NCBI GenBank assembly: GCA_964531105.1
Contig: CAZHFN010000003.1
Location: 17,584 to 81,583 of the forward strand
Source of the DNA: UBA2256 sp964531105
GTDB taxonomy: Bacteria; Spirochaetota; Spirochaetia; Treponematales; Rectinemataceae
Direction: 5' to 3'
DNA: 64,000 nt
Below are positions 16,519 through 24,536 of this stretch, piece after piece. The notes under the pieces were generated by a model. The model did no database searches and was not told the DNA's origin. It saw only the letters and a list, made by a program, of their open reading frames with translations. Made by a program: the position numbers and the translations under genes. Position 1 is the first letter of the stretch. Every line of letters starts with the position of its first letter.

Positions 16519-18546
16519 TTAACGAAATGTCGGGAAGATCCTTCCTGACCGCAGGCCGATAAAATAACCCCCTGATACATCGTATCCCCCAAAGAGGGAT
16601 AGTTCGAAGGGGTTCAGCCCCGCAAAGCGAAGGGTAGCCGAGAGACTTAGTCCCGCGCTTAAGGATTTAGGCAGCACCGCTGGGCTGGGCGGAGCCGGTA
16701 TTTCGCCGAAAGCCCAGACACAGTCAACATAAGGGCCCATCTCGACGGACTCCACCAGGAGTATTTCCCCCGCATCAAATTTCAGAGCCCTCGCCAGCCA
16801 GATTAGCTCGACGGAAGAAGTGGCCGGAAGGACAGCGGAAACTAAAGGGGCTACCCCTCTATAGCTATCCCAGCGCCCGAGATCGAGACCTGTTCCCCTC
16901 ATCCCGTAGCGCCCTGAAACTCTGCCTCTGAGAGCAATAGTGTCGGCCAAGGAAAATCCCGCCTTGAAACCCGCCAACGGTCCTGAGTCCAGGGGCTGTC
17001 CTGTGCCTCCTGAAACAAAGTAGCCGGTTCTGGTGGAGAAAAATCCAGGGAAGTCCATTCCTGAGCCTGGCGCTTGGGATGCGAGGTGGAATCCTGACTC
17101 GGATTCCCAGCTAAAGGCAGCTGAATTGAAATTGTAATTCAGAAATCCGGAGAGGTAGGGTTCGAAGCTCAGGGCTTTTGTACCGAGCCTCCAGGAAAGC
17201 CCGGTTCTTGTTTCTATGCATTCGGGTTGTAAAAAAGGAAATCCAGCGCTTACATCACCGTAGAGCCTTAAGCTCGTATCGATGCGTATGCTGTCTCCTG
17301 GGTTGGAGCTAAGATCGGCAGCAATGCTCCAAGCCTTGCCCGGCAGAGAATTCCAGCCCACCAGGCCACCCAGAAAGGCCCTGACCCTTCCCGTGGCAAG
17401 CCCAATCCCGATGCCGACATAGCCTTGATCGTCAAAGCCGGCTATCTCCGGTTCCGAAGGACTGAACAATCCTAATTGAGGTCTTAGCCGCACAGATGGT
17501 TCAACGGAAGGCATAGCCCCCCTTCTGTAAGCATCCAACTTAGGTGGTACGAGCTTGTGGTATTCCGATCTTTTAGCCTCCAGAACAGGATCCGCAATCG
17601 ATTCTCGGACAGGCAGCCAGGTTAACAGTTCATTTAAAATCTTTCGCGCACTCTCCCTGCCCCTCTGGATTATTGCCTCAGGACTGGCGAATTCCATATA
17701 GGAGAAAGATTCCACATCATTTCGGATGACAAAGGGCGATAAAGACAGCAGATCTTCCATGCCCGTTCTGGTCTTGCCAATATCCACCACCCTGTTGAGC
17801 ACGGTTATGGGATTGTCGAAGTCCATAGCCTTGTTGTAGAGTGCAGTGGCTACAATTATACGTGATGAGTAGCGGGCAGCCAGGGCAATGGGAACGAGCG
17901 TGGTAGCTCCTCCATCCACCAGGAGGGTTTCGCCGAATCGCTTGGGTTCGAATATGGCGGGCATGGCAAAACTGGAAGCCATTACCCTATCCAGGTCACC
18001 TGAAGCAATTTCAACTCTGCGTCTTGTGGTGAGGTCCTCGGCGGTAATGACTATGGGGATAGGAAGTCTGGAGATATCCAGATTTCCAGTCAGGTCATCC
18101 ATGAGGGCTTCGAAGGCATCCACGTTAATGAGACCGCCCTTAGTAGGCAGAACAAAGTCCAGGTATCGCTCTGCGGGTACGGCCTGCACGAGATCGGCAA
18201 TAAGAGAAGGAGCCATGCCCGAGGCATAGAGCAACCCTAAAATAGCTCCCATGGAATTCGCGACAATGAAGTCTGGCCTAAAGCCCTCACCTTCCAATAC
18301 CTCCAGCATCCCAATATAGGAATATGCCCTGGCGGAACCTCCGGCGAGCACCAGACCCAGAGGCTCCCTGCCCTGAGCCCTCACAGCGGCTATCTTGGCT
18401 TCAAAACCATCCATGCCTACCTTGATAGGTTCGACCACAAGCCGCAGAGGATCATTCGATGGGAAGACGATATCAGGATGTTGTCCGGCAGCGCTCAGAA
18501 CGAAGCCGGTGGCCAGGATAAATAACAGCAATCTGCGAATGGTCAT
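16519..18546 (-). CDS. Patatin-like phospholipase fused to a probable outer-membrane barrel
   Basis: This 675-residue protein has a signal peptide, a patatin domain (~60-300) and a C-terminal half (~355-675) of alternating Gly/aromatic strands typical of beta-barrels. This resembles type Vd secreted patatins such as PlpD. The catalytic dyad is Ser98 and Asp211 (LVDGG). Two motifs are altered: the elbow reads A-N-S-M-G, not G-x-S-x-G, and the oxyanion segment reads AGGSARAYSYIG with Ala in place of the last Gly. Lipase activity is likely but not assured. ATG 18546 has no ribosome site. Confidence 0.85.
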   Translation of the reverse strand: MTIRRLLLFILATGFVLSAAGQHPDIVFPSNDPLRLVVEPIKVGMDGFEAKIAAVRAQGREPLGLVLAGGSARAYSYIGMLEVLEGEGFRPDFIVANSMGAILGLLYASGMAPSLIADLVQAVPAERYLDFVLPTKGGLINVDAFEALMDDLTGNLDISRLPIPIVITAEDLTTRRRVEIASGDLDRVMASSFAMPAIFEPKRFGETLLVDGGATTLVPIALAARYSSRIIVATALYNKAMDFDNPITVLNRVVDIGKTRTGMEDLLSLSPFVIRNDVESFSYMEFASPEAIIQRGRESARKILNELLTWLPVRESIADPVLEAKRSEYHKLVPPKLDAYRRGAMPSVEPSVRLRPQLGLFSPSEPEIAGFDDQGYVGIGIGLATGRVRAFLGGLVGWNSLPGKAWSIAADLSSNPGDSIRIDTSLRLYGDVSAGFPFLQPECIETRTGLSWRLGTKALSFEPYLSGFLNYNFNSAAFSWESESGFHLASQAPGSGMDFPGFFSTRTGYFVSGGTGQPLDSGPLAGFKAGFSLADTIALRGRVSGRYGMRGTGLDLGRWDSYRGVAPLVSAVLPATSSVELIWLARALKFDAGEILLVESVEMGPYVDCVWAFGEIPAPPSPAVLPKSLSAGLSLSATLRFAGLNPFELSLFGGYDVSGGYFIGLRSGRIFPTFR

Positions 18547-18552
18547 AGATAC

Positions 18553-18558
18553 ACTATA
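18553..18558 (-). promoter_or_regulatory. -10 box close to the patatin start codon
   Basis: TATAGT on the minus strand ends only six bases before ATG 18546; the -35 match (TAGATC) is weak. If used, the mRNA would be almost leaderless. Confidence 0.4.
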
Positions 18559-18581
18559 CCCTGCTGCCCATGAACGATCTA

Positions 18582-18610
18582 TCGACGCATGGATAATTTT
18601 CTGCTATTCT
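18582..18610 (+). promoter_or_regulatory. Promoter before the 46-codon ORF and corC/hlyC-like gene
   Basis: TCGACG (18582-18587), 17 bases and TATTCT (18605-18610). The start would fall at about 18617, on ATG 18618. Confidence 0.45.
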
Positions 18611-18617
18611 TTTTGCC

Positions 18618-18758
18618 ATGAATGAACATCCTGCCGATACGGCCGAGCCCCCCTCGGCCGAAGCCGACCCCTTCAGTAGCAGCGGCACCCTCTCTGGGAG
18701 CCCGACCCAATCCTGTGTAAAAAGCCCTTTGCGCCGCGAGGCAGCCCATGCTGTTTGA
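18618..18758 (+). CDS. Possible 46-residue leader protein overlapping the next gene
   Basis: An ORF of 46 codons, rich in Pro, Ala, Ser and Glu, runs from ATG 18618 to a TGA at 18756-18758, 11 bases inside the next gene and in another frame. Its ATG is placed where the promoter start should be, and the GAGG ribosome site of the next gene lies in its end. It may be a leader ORF for translational coupling. No homology is recognised and it may be untranslated. Confidence 0.35.
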   Translation: MNEHPADTAEPPSAEADPFSSSGTLSGSPTQSCVKSPLRREAAHAV

Positions 18759-20073
18759 AATAGCACTCATTCTAGGCCTCATCATCCTGAATGGCTTTTT
18801 CTCTCTGGCCGAAATGTCCATAGTCTCCTCCCGCAAGGCCAGGCTCAAGCACGAAGCCGATATGGGCAAAAAGAATTACGGCCTAGCCCTGGCCGCCGCC
18901 GAACAACCCGCCCGATATCTCTCAGCTATACAGGTGGCCATAACACTTATCGGAATACTAACCGGCGCGGTAGGAGGGGCCACAGTATCCAGAAACCTCG
19001 GCGTTTGGATGAGCGACTTCCCATTTCTTGCCGCCATAGCCAAACCCGCATCGGTAATCCTCGTCGTTATAATCACCACCCTTGTCTCGGTAATTCTGGG
19101 CGAGCTTGTGCCCAAAAACCTGGCCCTCTCCAAACCCGAAGCTATTGCCGCAAAAGTAATACGCCCCCTCTCCTGGGTAAGCTCCGCTTTTTCTCCCCTA
19201 GTACGATTTCTCTCAGCGGCGACTACGGCTGTGGTCAAGCTTTTAGGCTTTACCAGGGACGCAGAACCTGCGGTAACCGAAGATGAAGTCATGGTGCTGT
19301 TAGCCCAGGGAGCGGAGACGGGAGTATTTGAAAATTCCGAAAAGGAAATGGTGGAAGGCGTTCTCGATTTGGATGATCGTAGAGTTACCGCCTTTATGAC
19401 CCCCCGCACCGATGTGGTAACTCTAGACCTGGAAGATGAAGCCCAGAGCCTTAAGCAAGAAATTCTCGTCAATGCCCACTTCGCTTGCCTTCCCGCCGTG
19501 GAAGGAGATCTGGACAGGATTGTGGGTATGCTGGACATGAGAAAAGCCTTGGCAGCCATCGCATCGGGTAAACCCTTCGATATCCGAACTCAGCTCTCTC
19601 CCCCAGTCCTTATTCCCGAATCGGTCTCGGCCCTACGCGCACTGGCCATCCTCAAGGACAAGGAAGCCAGGACTGGTCTCATTGTTGACGAATACGGCGG
19701 TGTTTCGGGCCTTGTCACCATGCCCGATCTCCTCTTCTCGGTCCTGGCAGGACTGGATCAGGACGAATCAGAAGACACCGCAGGTATAGTGCGCCGCGAG
19801 GATGGCTCATATCTTGTGGACGGAGCGCTTACGATCACCGAATTCGCCGAAGCTCTGGATATTGACGAGAACGCATTCGATACCAACGATTACGACACGG
19901 TGGCCGGCCTGGTGCTCTACTGCATGGGCTCCATTCCCAAGGCTGGAGAATCCTGCAACTGGGATGGACTCCACATAGAAATCGTGGACATGGATGGCAA
20001 TAGGATCGATAAACTCCTGGTGAGCAGAATCGAATCCCTGGACAAGCCAGGAGAGCTGGAAGCCCAGACTTGA
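18748..20073 (+). CDS. CNNM/CorC/HlyC family transporter-associated protein
   Basis: This 441-residue inner-membrane protein has an N-terminal DUF21/CNNM membrane domain (~1-180; NGFFSLAEMSIVSSRKARL is typical), two CBS domains (~200-325; FMTPRTDVVTLDL and ARTGLIVDEYGGVSGLVTMPDL) and a C-terminal CorC/HlyC domain (~345-430). Such proteins are tied to Mg2+ or Co2+ handling; older names call them hemolysins. ATG 18748 has GAGG six bases upstream. Confidence 0.92.
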   Translation: MLFEIALILGLIILNGFFSLAEMSIVSSRKARLKHEADMGKKNYGLALAAAEQPARYLSAIQVAITLIGILTGAVGGATVSRNLGVWMSDFPFLAAIAKPASVILVVIITTLVSVILGELVPKNLALSKPEAIAAKVIRPLSWVSSAFSPLVRFLSAATTAVVKLLGFTRDAEPAVTEDEVMVLLAQGAETGVFENSEKEMVEGVLDLDDRRVTAFMTPRTDVVTLDLEDEAQSLKQEILVNAHFACLPAVEGDLDRIVGMLDMRKALAAIASGKPFDIRTQLSPPVLIPESVSALRALAILKDKEARTGLIVDEYGGVSGLVTMPDLLFSVLAGLDQDESEDTAGIVRREDGSYLVDGALTITEFAEALDIDENAFDTNDYDTVAGLVLYCMGSIPKAGESCNWDGLHIEIVDMDGNRIDKLLVSRIESLDKPGELEAQT

Positions 20074-20079
20074 GTCTTT

Positions 20080-20472
20080 TTATTCCTCTACGCCGAGATA
20101 GGCGATCGCTTCTATTTCTATCGACGCTTTTTTATTGAGCGCAACAATTTGCACAGTACTCCGCGCAGGGCGGTGATCGCCAAAGGCCTCGGCATACACC
20201 GCGTTCATCTTGTCTATATCGGCAATATCCCGCAGAAAAACCGTCGTCTTGGCGACGTCCTTCATTGTCAAGCCAAGTTGAAAGAGAATCATCTTGAGGT
20301 TAGCTAGACACTGCCTTGCCTCAGCCTCAACTCCCCCTGGCGCCAGCGTGCCGGTGGCCGGATCCACACCCAACTGTCCCGACAGAAAGACATAACTGCC
20401 TGCTTTTACCGCCTGGGAATAGGCACCGAAAGCGCCGGGAACAAGAGATGCATTCGCCTTATCTACACTCAT
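20080..20472 (-). CDS. ridA: RidA-family enamine/imine deaminase
   Basis: This 130-residue protein hydrolyses reactive enamines and imines made by PLP enzymes. It carries the family marks: GPFGxYSQAVKAG-like start, YVFLSGQLGVDPATG, and HRPARSTVQI with the substrate-binding Arg in place. Trimers in the cytosol are usual. The ATG overlaps the stop of the upstream regulator gene (ATGA), so the regulator and RidA are co-expressed. Pairing with a YheO/DauR-type regulator hints at amino-acid or D-amino-acid metabolism. Confidence 0.93.
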   Translation of the reverse strand: MSVDKANASLVPGAFGAYSQAVKAGSYVFLSGQLGVDPATGTLAPGGVEAEARQCLANLKMILFQLGLTMKDVAKTTVFLRDIADIDKMNAVYAEAFGDHRPARSTVQIVALNKKASIEIEAIAYLGVEE

Positions 20473-21218
20473 TTTTTCTCCTTGACAGCCTTGCGCCGGG
20501 TAGCGCCGTTTTCCTTGGAATCCTTAATTTCCCTAAGATACTTATAAATCGTATGTCTAGTGACGCCCAACTCTCCTGCCACCAGCTCCACCGAGCCCTT
20601 TATATCGAAAATACCTTTCTGCTCCAAGGCGGTTACCAAATTCCTATTTTTTTTACTTGGAGAAATTCCCGTACTCCGGGACAGATGCTCCATCTCCTCG
20701 GCCACCGACGTGGCCACCCGCTCGCTCAAGTTGGGTACCAGGATTTCATCCGCGGGTCCTTCTTTATCCATGGGCAGGAAATCCTTCATAAAACGCTCCA
20801 TGGGTATGGAGAGATCGATATTGATGCAGAAGGCGCCGATGGGATGCTTCTCCTCGTTACGGATAACCATGGTAATACACTTCAAAAGAGATCCACTCTT
20901 CGTTCGTGCCATATAAGGTCCGGTAATATCCTGCTCTCCCTCCATCGCAGCCCTGGCAACCTTGAGGCCAAACTCGGTGATAGCGTCACCCTCACTTCTA
21001 CCAGAGACATGGCCATTTACTATCTTCATGATAGACTTGCTGAAATCCTCATATGAATAGATAAGGACCTCGCAGCCCGAACCGCAGCAGCGGCTTATCA
21101 TATCGATCATGGGAAAGTAGCGTTCAAGTAAAATCCTGTCACTCGCAGAAAAACTTGTCATTTCCTGATTCTCGATAGCTTTTTGCATGGCCGTTTTCTT
21201 GACTTCTTTGACGAGCAT
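20469..21218 (-). CDS. YheO/DauR-type PAS-like and helix-turn-helix regulator
   Basis: This 249-residue protein has an N-terminal YheO-like PAS domain (~25-140; LLERYFPMIDMISRCCGSGCEVLIYSYED, GNLLKCITMVIRNEEKHPIGAFCINID pattern) and a C-terminal HTH_22 domain (SVELVAGELGVTRHTIYKYLREIK, ~205-230). It is a DNA-binding sensor of an unknown small molecule; the best-studied relative, DauR, represses D-arginine use. The extreme C-terminus is Lys-rich. It is first in a two-gene unit with ridA. Confidence 0.85.
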   Translation of the reverse strand: MLVKEVKKTAMQKAIENQEMTSFSASDRILLERYFPMIDMISRCCGSGCEVLIYSYEDFSKSIMKIVNGHVSGRSEGDAITEFGLKVARAAMEGEQDITGPYMARTKSGSLLKCITMVIRNEEKHPIGAFCINIDLSIPMERFMKDFLPMDKEGPADEILVPNLSERVATSVAEEMEHLSRSTGISPSKKNRNLVTALEQKGIFDIKGSVELVAGELGVTRHTIYKYLREIKDSKENGATRRKAVKEKK

Positions 21219-21244
21219 GAGAACTCCTATTGTATATTTTTTTA

Positions 21245-21253
21245 ATTATACCA
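21245..21253 (-). promoter_or_regulatory. Extended -10 promoter of the regulator-ridA unit
   Basis: TGGTATAAT on the minus strand is a full extended -10 element; there is no good -35. The start would fall about 15-20 bases before ATG 21218. Confidence 0.55.
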
Positions 21254-21306
21254 TAGAAGCAGAAGTTGTGGTGAGTCGTAATAGTGGGAAATAGATACTT
21301 TTTTAA

Positions 21307-21915
21307 TTAAATAAGCTGAAAATGTCGTAAAAACCAACGGTGCACTAGCGCTCCAGGCACAAGCTCGGGATGGAAAGTAGCCCCCAGAATGTTCCCCTGG
21401 CGTACCAGCACCGGATCCTGGCCATGGCGGGCCAGTATCTCCACCTCAGGTCCCACTGAAAGAATCTTGGGAGCCCTTATAAAAACCCCTTCTAACTGGG
21501 GTATTTCAGGAATGCCGGTGGCGATGGGAGCTCGAAAACTGTCCACCTGGGTGCCATAGGCATTTCGTTTCAGATCGATGTCCAGCACGGCTAAATGTGG
21601 CTTCTTCCAGGATTCCACCCGGGCGGCGAGCAGAATAAGGCCAGCACAGGTGCCGAAGGTCGGCATTCCCTGGAGAATCCTTTGCCTGAAGGCATCCAGA
21701 AAGCCAAAACGCTCCAGCAGCGAGGCCATCACCGTACTCTCGCCGCCGGGTATGACCATAGCCTGAACCTTGTCCAGGTCCTCCCGGGATCTTACCTCGA
21801 GTACTTCAGCCCCGGCCTCCAGCAAGGAGGCCTTATGGGCTGCATAATCGCCCTGGAGAGCTAGAACACCCACCAGGGGCTTTATGTGAGAGGGTTTAGC
21901 CCCTAGATTAGGCAT
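21307..21915 (-). CDS. pdxT: Pyridoxal 5'-phosphate synthase glutaminase subunit
   Basis: This 202-residue class-I glutamine amidotransferase releases ammonia from glutamine and channels it to PdxS. Its catalytic triad is visible: Cys90 in FGTCAGL, His182 and Glu184 in FHPEL. PGGESTVM and GVLALQGDY are family marks. It follows pdxS after 5 bases. Confidence 0.96.
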   Translation of the reverse strand: MPNLGAKPSHIKPLVGVLALQGDYAAHKASLLEAGAEVLEVRSREDLDKVQAMVIPGGESTVMASLLERFGFLDAFRQRILQGMPTFGTCAGLILLAARVESWKKPHLAVLDIDLKRNAYGTQVDSFRAPIATGIPEIPQLEGVFIRAPKILSVGPEVEILARHGQDPVLVRQGNILGATFHPELVPGALVHRWFLRHFQLI

Positions 21916-21920
21916 TTTAT

Positions 21921-22826
21921 TTACCAGCCCCGCACGGCCATTCTCTGCTGGTCCTCCAGCTCCGAAAGTCCTATGCCCACCATGGCTTCGCCTAGGTTTT
22001 CAGAAAGCTCTGCTAAAATCTTGGGCTCTTTATAATGCACTACCGCACCCACAATGGCTTTGGCGCGGCGGGCGGGATCGCCGGATTTAAAAATGCCCGA
22101 ACCCACGAACACCGACTCCGCACCCAACTGCATCATAAGGGCCGCATCTGCGGGAGTAGCTATCCCGCCCGCCGAGAAGTTCGGCACTGGAAGCTTTCCG
22201 GTCTTGGCTACCTCGTACACCAGCTCATAGGGGGCACCCAATTCCTTGGCCGCAGTCATCAGTTCCTGCTCGGGAAGCCTACTAAGCCTGGCGATTTCGT
22301 CCACTACAGTTCTCATATGCCTGACCGCTTCCACCACATCGCCCGTGCCCGGCTCGCCCTTGGTACGGATCATGGCAGCGCCTTCGCCTATCCTGCGCAG
22401 GGCTTCGCCCAAATCCCGGCAACCGCACACGAAGGGAACCTTGAAATCGTGCTTGTACACGTGGAACCGGTCATCGGCGGGGGTAAGCACCTCTGATTCG
22501 TCGATAAAGTCAGCGCCCAGGGCTTCCAGAATCCTAGCTTCCACAAAATGGCCTATTCTGCACTTGGCCATGACGGGAATGGAAACTGCATCCTGGATTT
22601 CCTTGATCATCCGAGGATCGGACATGCGCGCCACGCCGCCGTGAGCACGGATATCTGCAGGTACGCGCTCCAGGGCCATAACAGCCGCCGCGCCGGCTTC
22701 CTCGGCTATCTTGGCCTGGGCTGCATTGGTGACATCCATTATGACGCCGCCCTTGAGCATCTCGGCCAATCCTACCTTGGTTTTCCACTCTGCGCCCTGG
22801 CGGGCCGACCAGAATACTGTATCCAT
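21921..22826 (-). CDS. pdxS: Pyridoxal 5'-phosphate synthase lyase subunit
   Basis: This 301-residue TIM-barrel enzyme builds vitamin B6 coenzyme from ribose 5-phosphate, glyceraldehyde 3-phosphate and ammonia in the DXP-independent pathway. Conserved segments include GGVIMDVTNAAQAKIAEEAGA, VMALERVPADIRAHGGVARM, VMAKCRIGHFVEA with an active-site Lys, and FSAGGIATPADAALMMQLGA. ATG 22826 has AAGGAGT. PdxST form a 24-subunit complex. Confidence 0.97.
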   Translation of the reverse strand: MDTVFWSARQGAEWKTKVGLAEMLKGGVIMDVTNAAQAKIAEEAGAAAVMALERVPADIRAHGGVARMSDPRMIKEIQDAVSIPVMAKCRIGHFVEARILEALGADFIDESEVLTPADDRFHVYKHDFKVPFVCGCRDLGEALRRIGEGAAMIRTKGEPGTGDVVEAVRHMRTVVDEIARLSRLPEQELMTAAKELGAPYELVYEVAKTGKLPVPNFSAGGIATPADAALMMQLGAESVFVGSGIFKSGDPARRAKAIVGAVVHYKEPKILAELSENLGEAMVGIGLSELEDQQRMAVRGW

Positions 22827-22852
22827 AGGGAACTCCTTATCATTGTGGGCAG

Positions 22853-23545
22853 ATGCAAATTACCACGAATAAGCTACAGCAAAATCTCCACTTATTCAAG
22901 TTTGCCCAAGACCAACTATGCTTGCGCAGCCACGGTACATCGACTAGGCTGAATGGCATGGAACGCCAGCTTATGCGAAAGCGCCTATCCAACGCCACTG
23001 TAGGCATCGCCGGCCTGGGTGGCCTGGGTTCTACCTGCGCGGTCGCACTCGCCAGGGCCGGTGTGGGCAGACTCATATTGGCTGACTTCGACAAGGTAGA
23101 AGCAGGCAACCTGGACAGGCAGTATTTTTTCCTTAATCAACTGGGAAAGCTTAAAACCGAAGCCCTGGCCGATACCATTCGGGCTATAGATCCGGCAATT
23201 ATCCTGACGCTGCATTCCATCCGCCTGGACAGCCGCAATGTACTGCCCATTTTTTCCGGAGCCCAGGTCCTGGTCGAAGCCCTGGACGATGCGAGTGCCA
23301 AGGCCATGCTTATCGAAACCTGTCTTTCAGGGTTCCTCGACACTCACATAGTGGCAGCCTCAGGCTTGGCGGGCACCGGCGCCTTCGAATCCATCAAGCT
23401 TTTCCATAAAGGAAAGCTCCACATTTGCGGCGATTTTAACACCGAAGTCGGACCCCAGCTTCCCGCCGTGGCATCCCGGGTGGGCATCATAGCCAACATC
23501 CAGGCCGATACGGCTCTGGAACTCCTGCTTGAATTGCAGCAATAA
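22853..23545 (+). CDS. ThiF-family adenylyltransferase (ThiF family 2 type)
   Basis: This protein of up to 230 residues activates the C-terminus of a small sulfur-carrier protein with ATP, as ThiF does in thiamine synthesis. It has the nucleotide fold VGIAGLGGLGS, DFDKVEAGNLDRQ with the usual Asp and Arg, and the late VASRVGIIANIQADTALELLL. The first ATG is 22853; the next good candidate is 22958 (MERQLM), and neither has a clear ribosome site. No ThiS-like partner is in the window. It is divergent from pdxS. Confidence 0.82.
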   Translation: MQITTNKLQQNLHLFKFAQDQLCLRSHGTSTRLNGMERQLMRKRLSNATVGIAGLGGLGSTCAVALARAGVGRLILADFDKVEAGNLDRQYFFLNQLGKLKTEALADTIRAIDPAIILTLHSIRLDSRNVLPIFSGAQVLVEALDDASAKAMLIETCLSGFLDTHIVAASGLAGTGAFESIKLFHKGKLHICGDFNTEVGPQLPAVASRVGIIANIQADTALELLLELQQ

Positions 23546-23633
23546 AACTGAGTACCATGAATGAGAAGGCCGAGCATCAACAAAAAATGCTTTCGGCCGC
23601 CTAGAATGGCTTGTTTCCAGGAGGTGACACACA

Positions 23634-23972
23634 ATGGCGGAGCGCAAGAAATTTACCAATCTGCTGGACTGGCTCAAGGCACTCATAGCGCTCTGGGTAT
23701 TCATCTCCACCTTCTTTTTCTCCATCGCCAACGGCCAGGCCTTCGTCCGTTTCGCCGCTGTCCTTCTTTTCCTCTTCAGCACCTGGAGTCTCGCCGTACC
23801 GGCGTCCAGAACATCTCGGCTTCTCCACATCGTATTTTGTGTATCCCTAGGCCTTTCTCCCTTTCTCTACGGCTATCAGGCTGCGGCGGCGGTCAACGTC
23901 TACCTCGCCGCGCTCGCATCCCTTGGCATTTCAATCTACGACATTCTCCAAATAAAGAAGGAAAACCGGTAA
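23634..23972 (+). CDS. Small four-span membrane protein, unknown
   Basis: This 112-residue protein follows an excellent GGAGGTGA site. It has about four hydrophobic helices (~13-32, 36-54, 62-80, 84-104) with a Lys-rich start and end (MAERKKF, KKENR), as inner-membrane proteins have. I recognise no family. It lies between ThiF-like and GNAT genes, 43 bases from the latter, and may share a transcript with it. Confidence 0.7.
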   Translation: MAERKKFTNLLDWLKALIALWVFISTFFFSIANGQAFVRFAAVLLFLFSTWSLAVPASRTSRLLHIVFCVSLGLSPFLYGYQAAAAVNVYLAALASLGISIYDILQIKKENR

Positions 23973-24015
23973 AACACGGTTTCATCACTACGCAGAGTAC
24001 GCCCGGAGGCAGATT

Positions 24016-24465
24016 ATGGAAAAAATTCGGTATTCGGATCGACTGGAAGAGATGGATTTCAACCGCATGTCCGCAATGTTGTCCCAAGCCCACTGGTGCC
24101 CCGGGATAGGCCCGGAAGAGCTGCGTATAAGCGCGGAAAACTCCGCGCTCCAGGTGGGAGCATTCAATGAAAAGGGCGTCCAGATTGGCTGCGCCCGGGC
24201 TATTTCCGACAAGATCCGTTTCGCCTATGTTATCGACGTGTTCGTGGACAAGGACTACAGAGGCAAGGGCATTGCCACCGAAATGATGCGATATCTCATG
24301 GATAATCACTCCATGAGACGAGTCTATCAGTGGTTCCTCCTCACCAAGGACGCCCACCCCCTCTACCGAAAAGTGGGTTTCGGCGACCTAACCCGGCAGA
24401 ACGAATGGATGGAAATACGCAGGCCTCGGCCCGACCGATCGGGAACTGCGTGGTTGAAAGAATAA
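24016..24465 (+). CDS. GNAT-family N-acetyltransferase
   Basis: This 149-residue protein should move an acetyl group from acetyl-CoA to an amine. The acetyl-CoA loop is DYRGKGIATEMM (~78-89), preceded by the beta strand FAYVIDVFVD, and the ending PLYRKVGFGDL is typical. GGAGG precedes ATG 24016. Substrate unknown. Confidence 0.9.
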   Translation: MEKIRYSDRLEEMDFNRMSAMLSQAHWCPGIGPEELRISAENSALQVGAFNEKGVQIGCARAISDKIRFAYVIDVFVDKDYRGKGIATEMMRYLMDNHSMRRVYQWFLLTKDAHPLYRKVGFGDLTRQNEWMEIRRPRPDRSGTAWLKE

Positions 24466-24500
24466 CATGGCACTTTACCAATAATCGCCGTCCTCCTGTA

Positions 24501-24529
24501 TTGTCTTGGCCTCCTTCCTGTTGTACTAA
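24501..24529 (+). promoter_or_regulatory. Promoter of the FRG-domain gene, likely leaderless
   Basis: TTGTCT (24501-24506), 17 bases and TACTAA (24524-24529) stand seven bases before ATG 24537; no ribosome site fits between. Confidence 0.5.
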
Positions 24530-24536
24530 GATAGGT

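Noticed and set aside
24330..24536. Longer N-terminus for the FRG-domain protein
   Set aside because: It lies in another frame of the GNAT gene and shows no family match; ATG 24537 has a promoter right before it.
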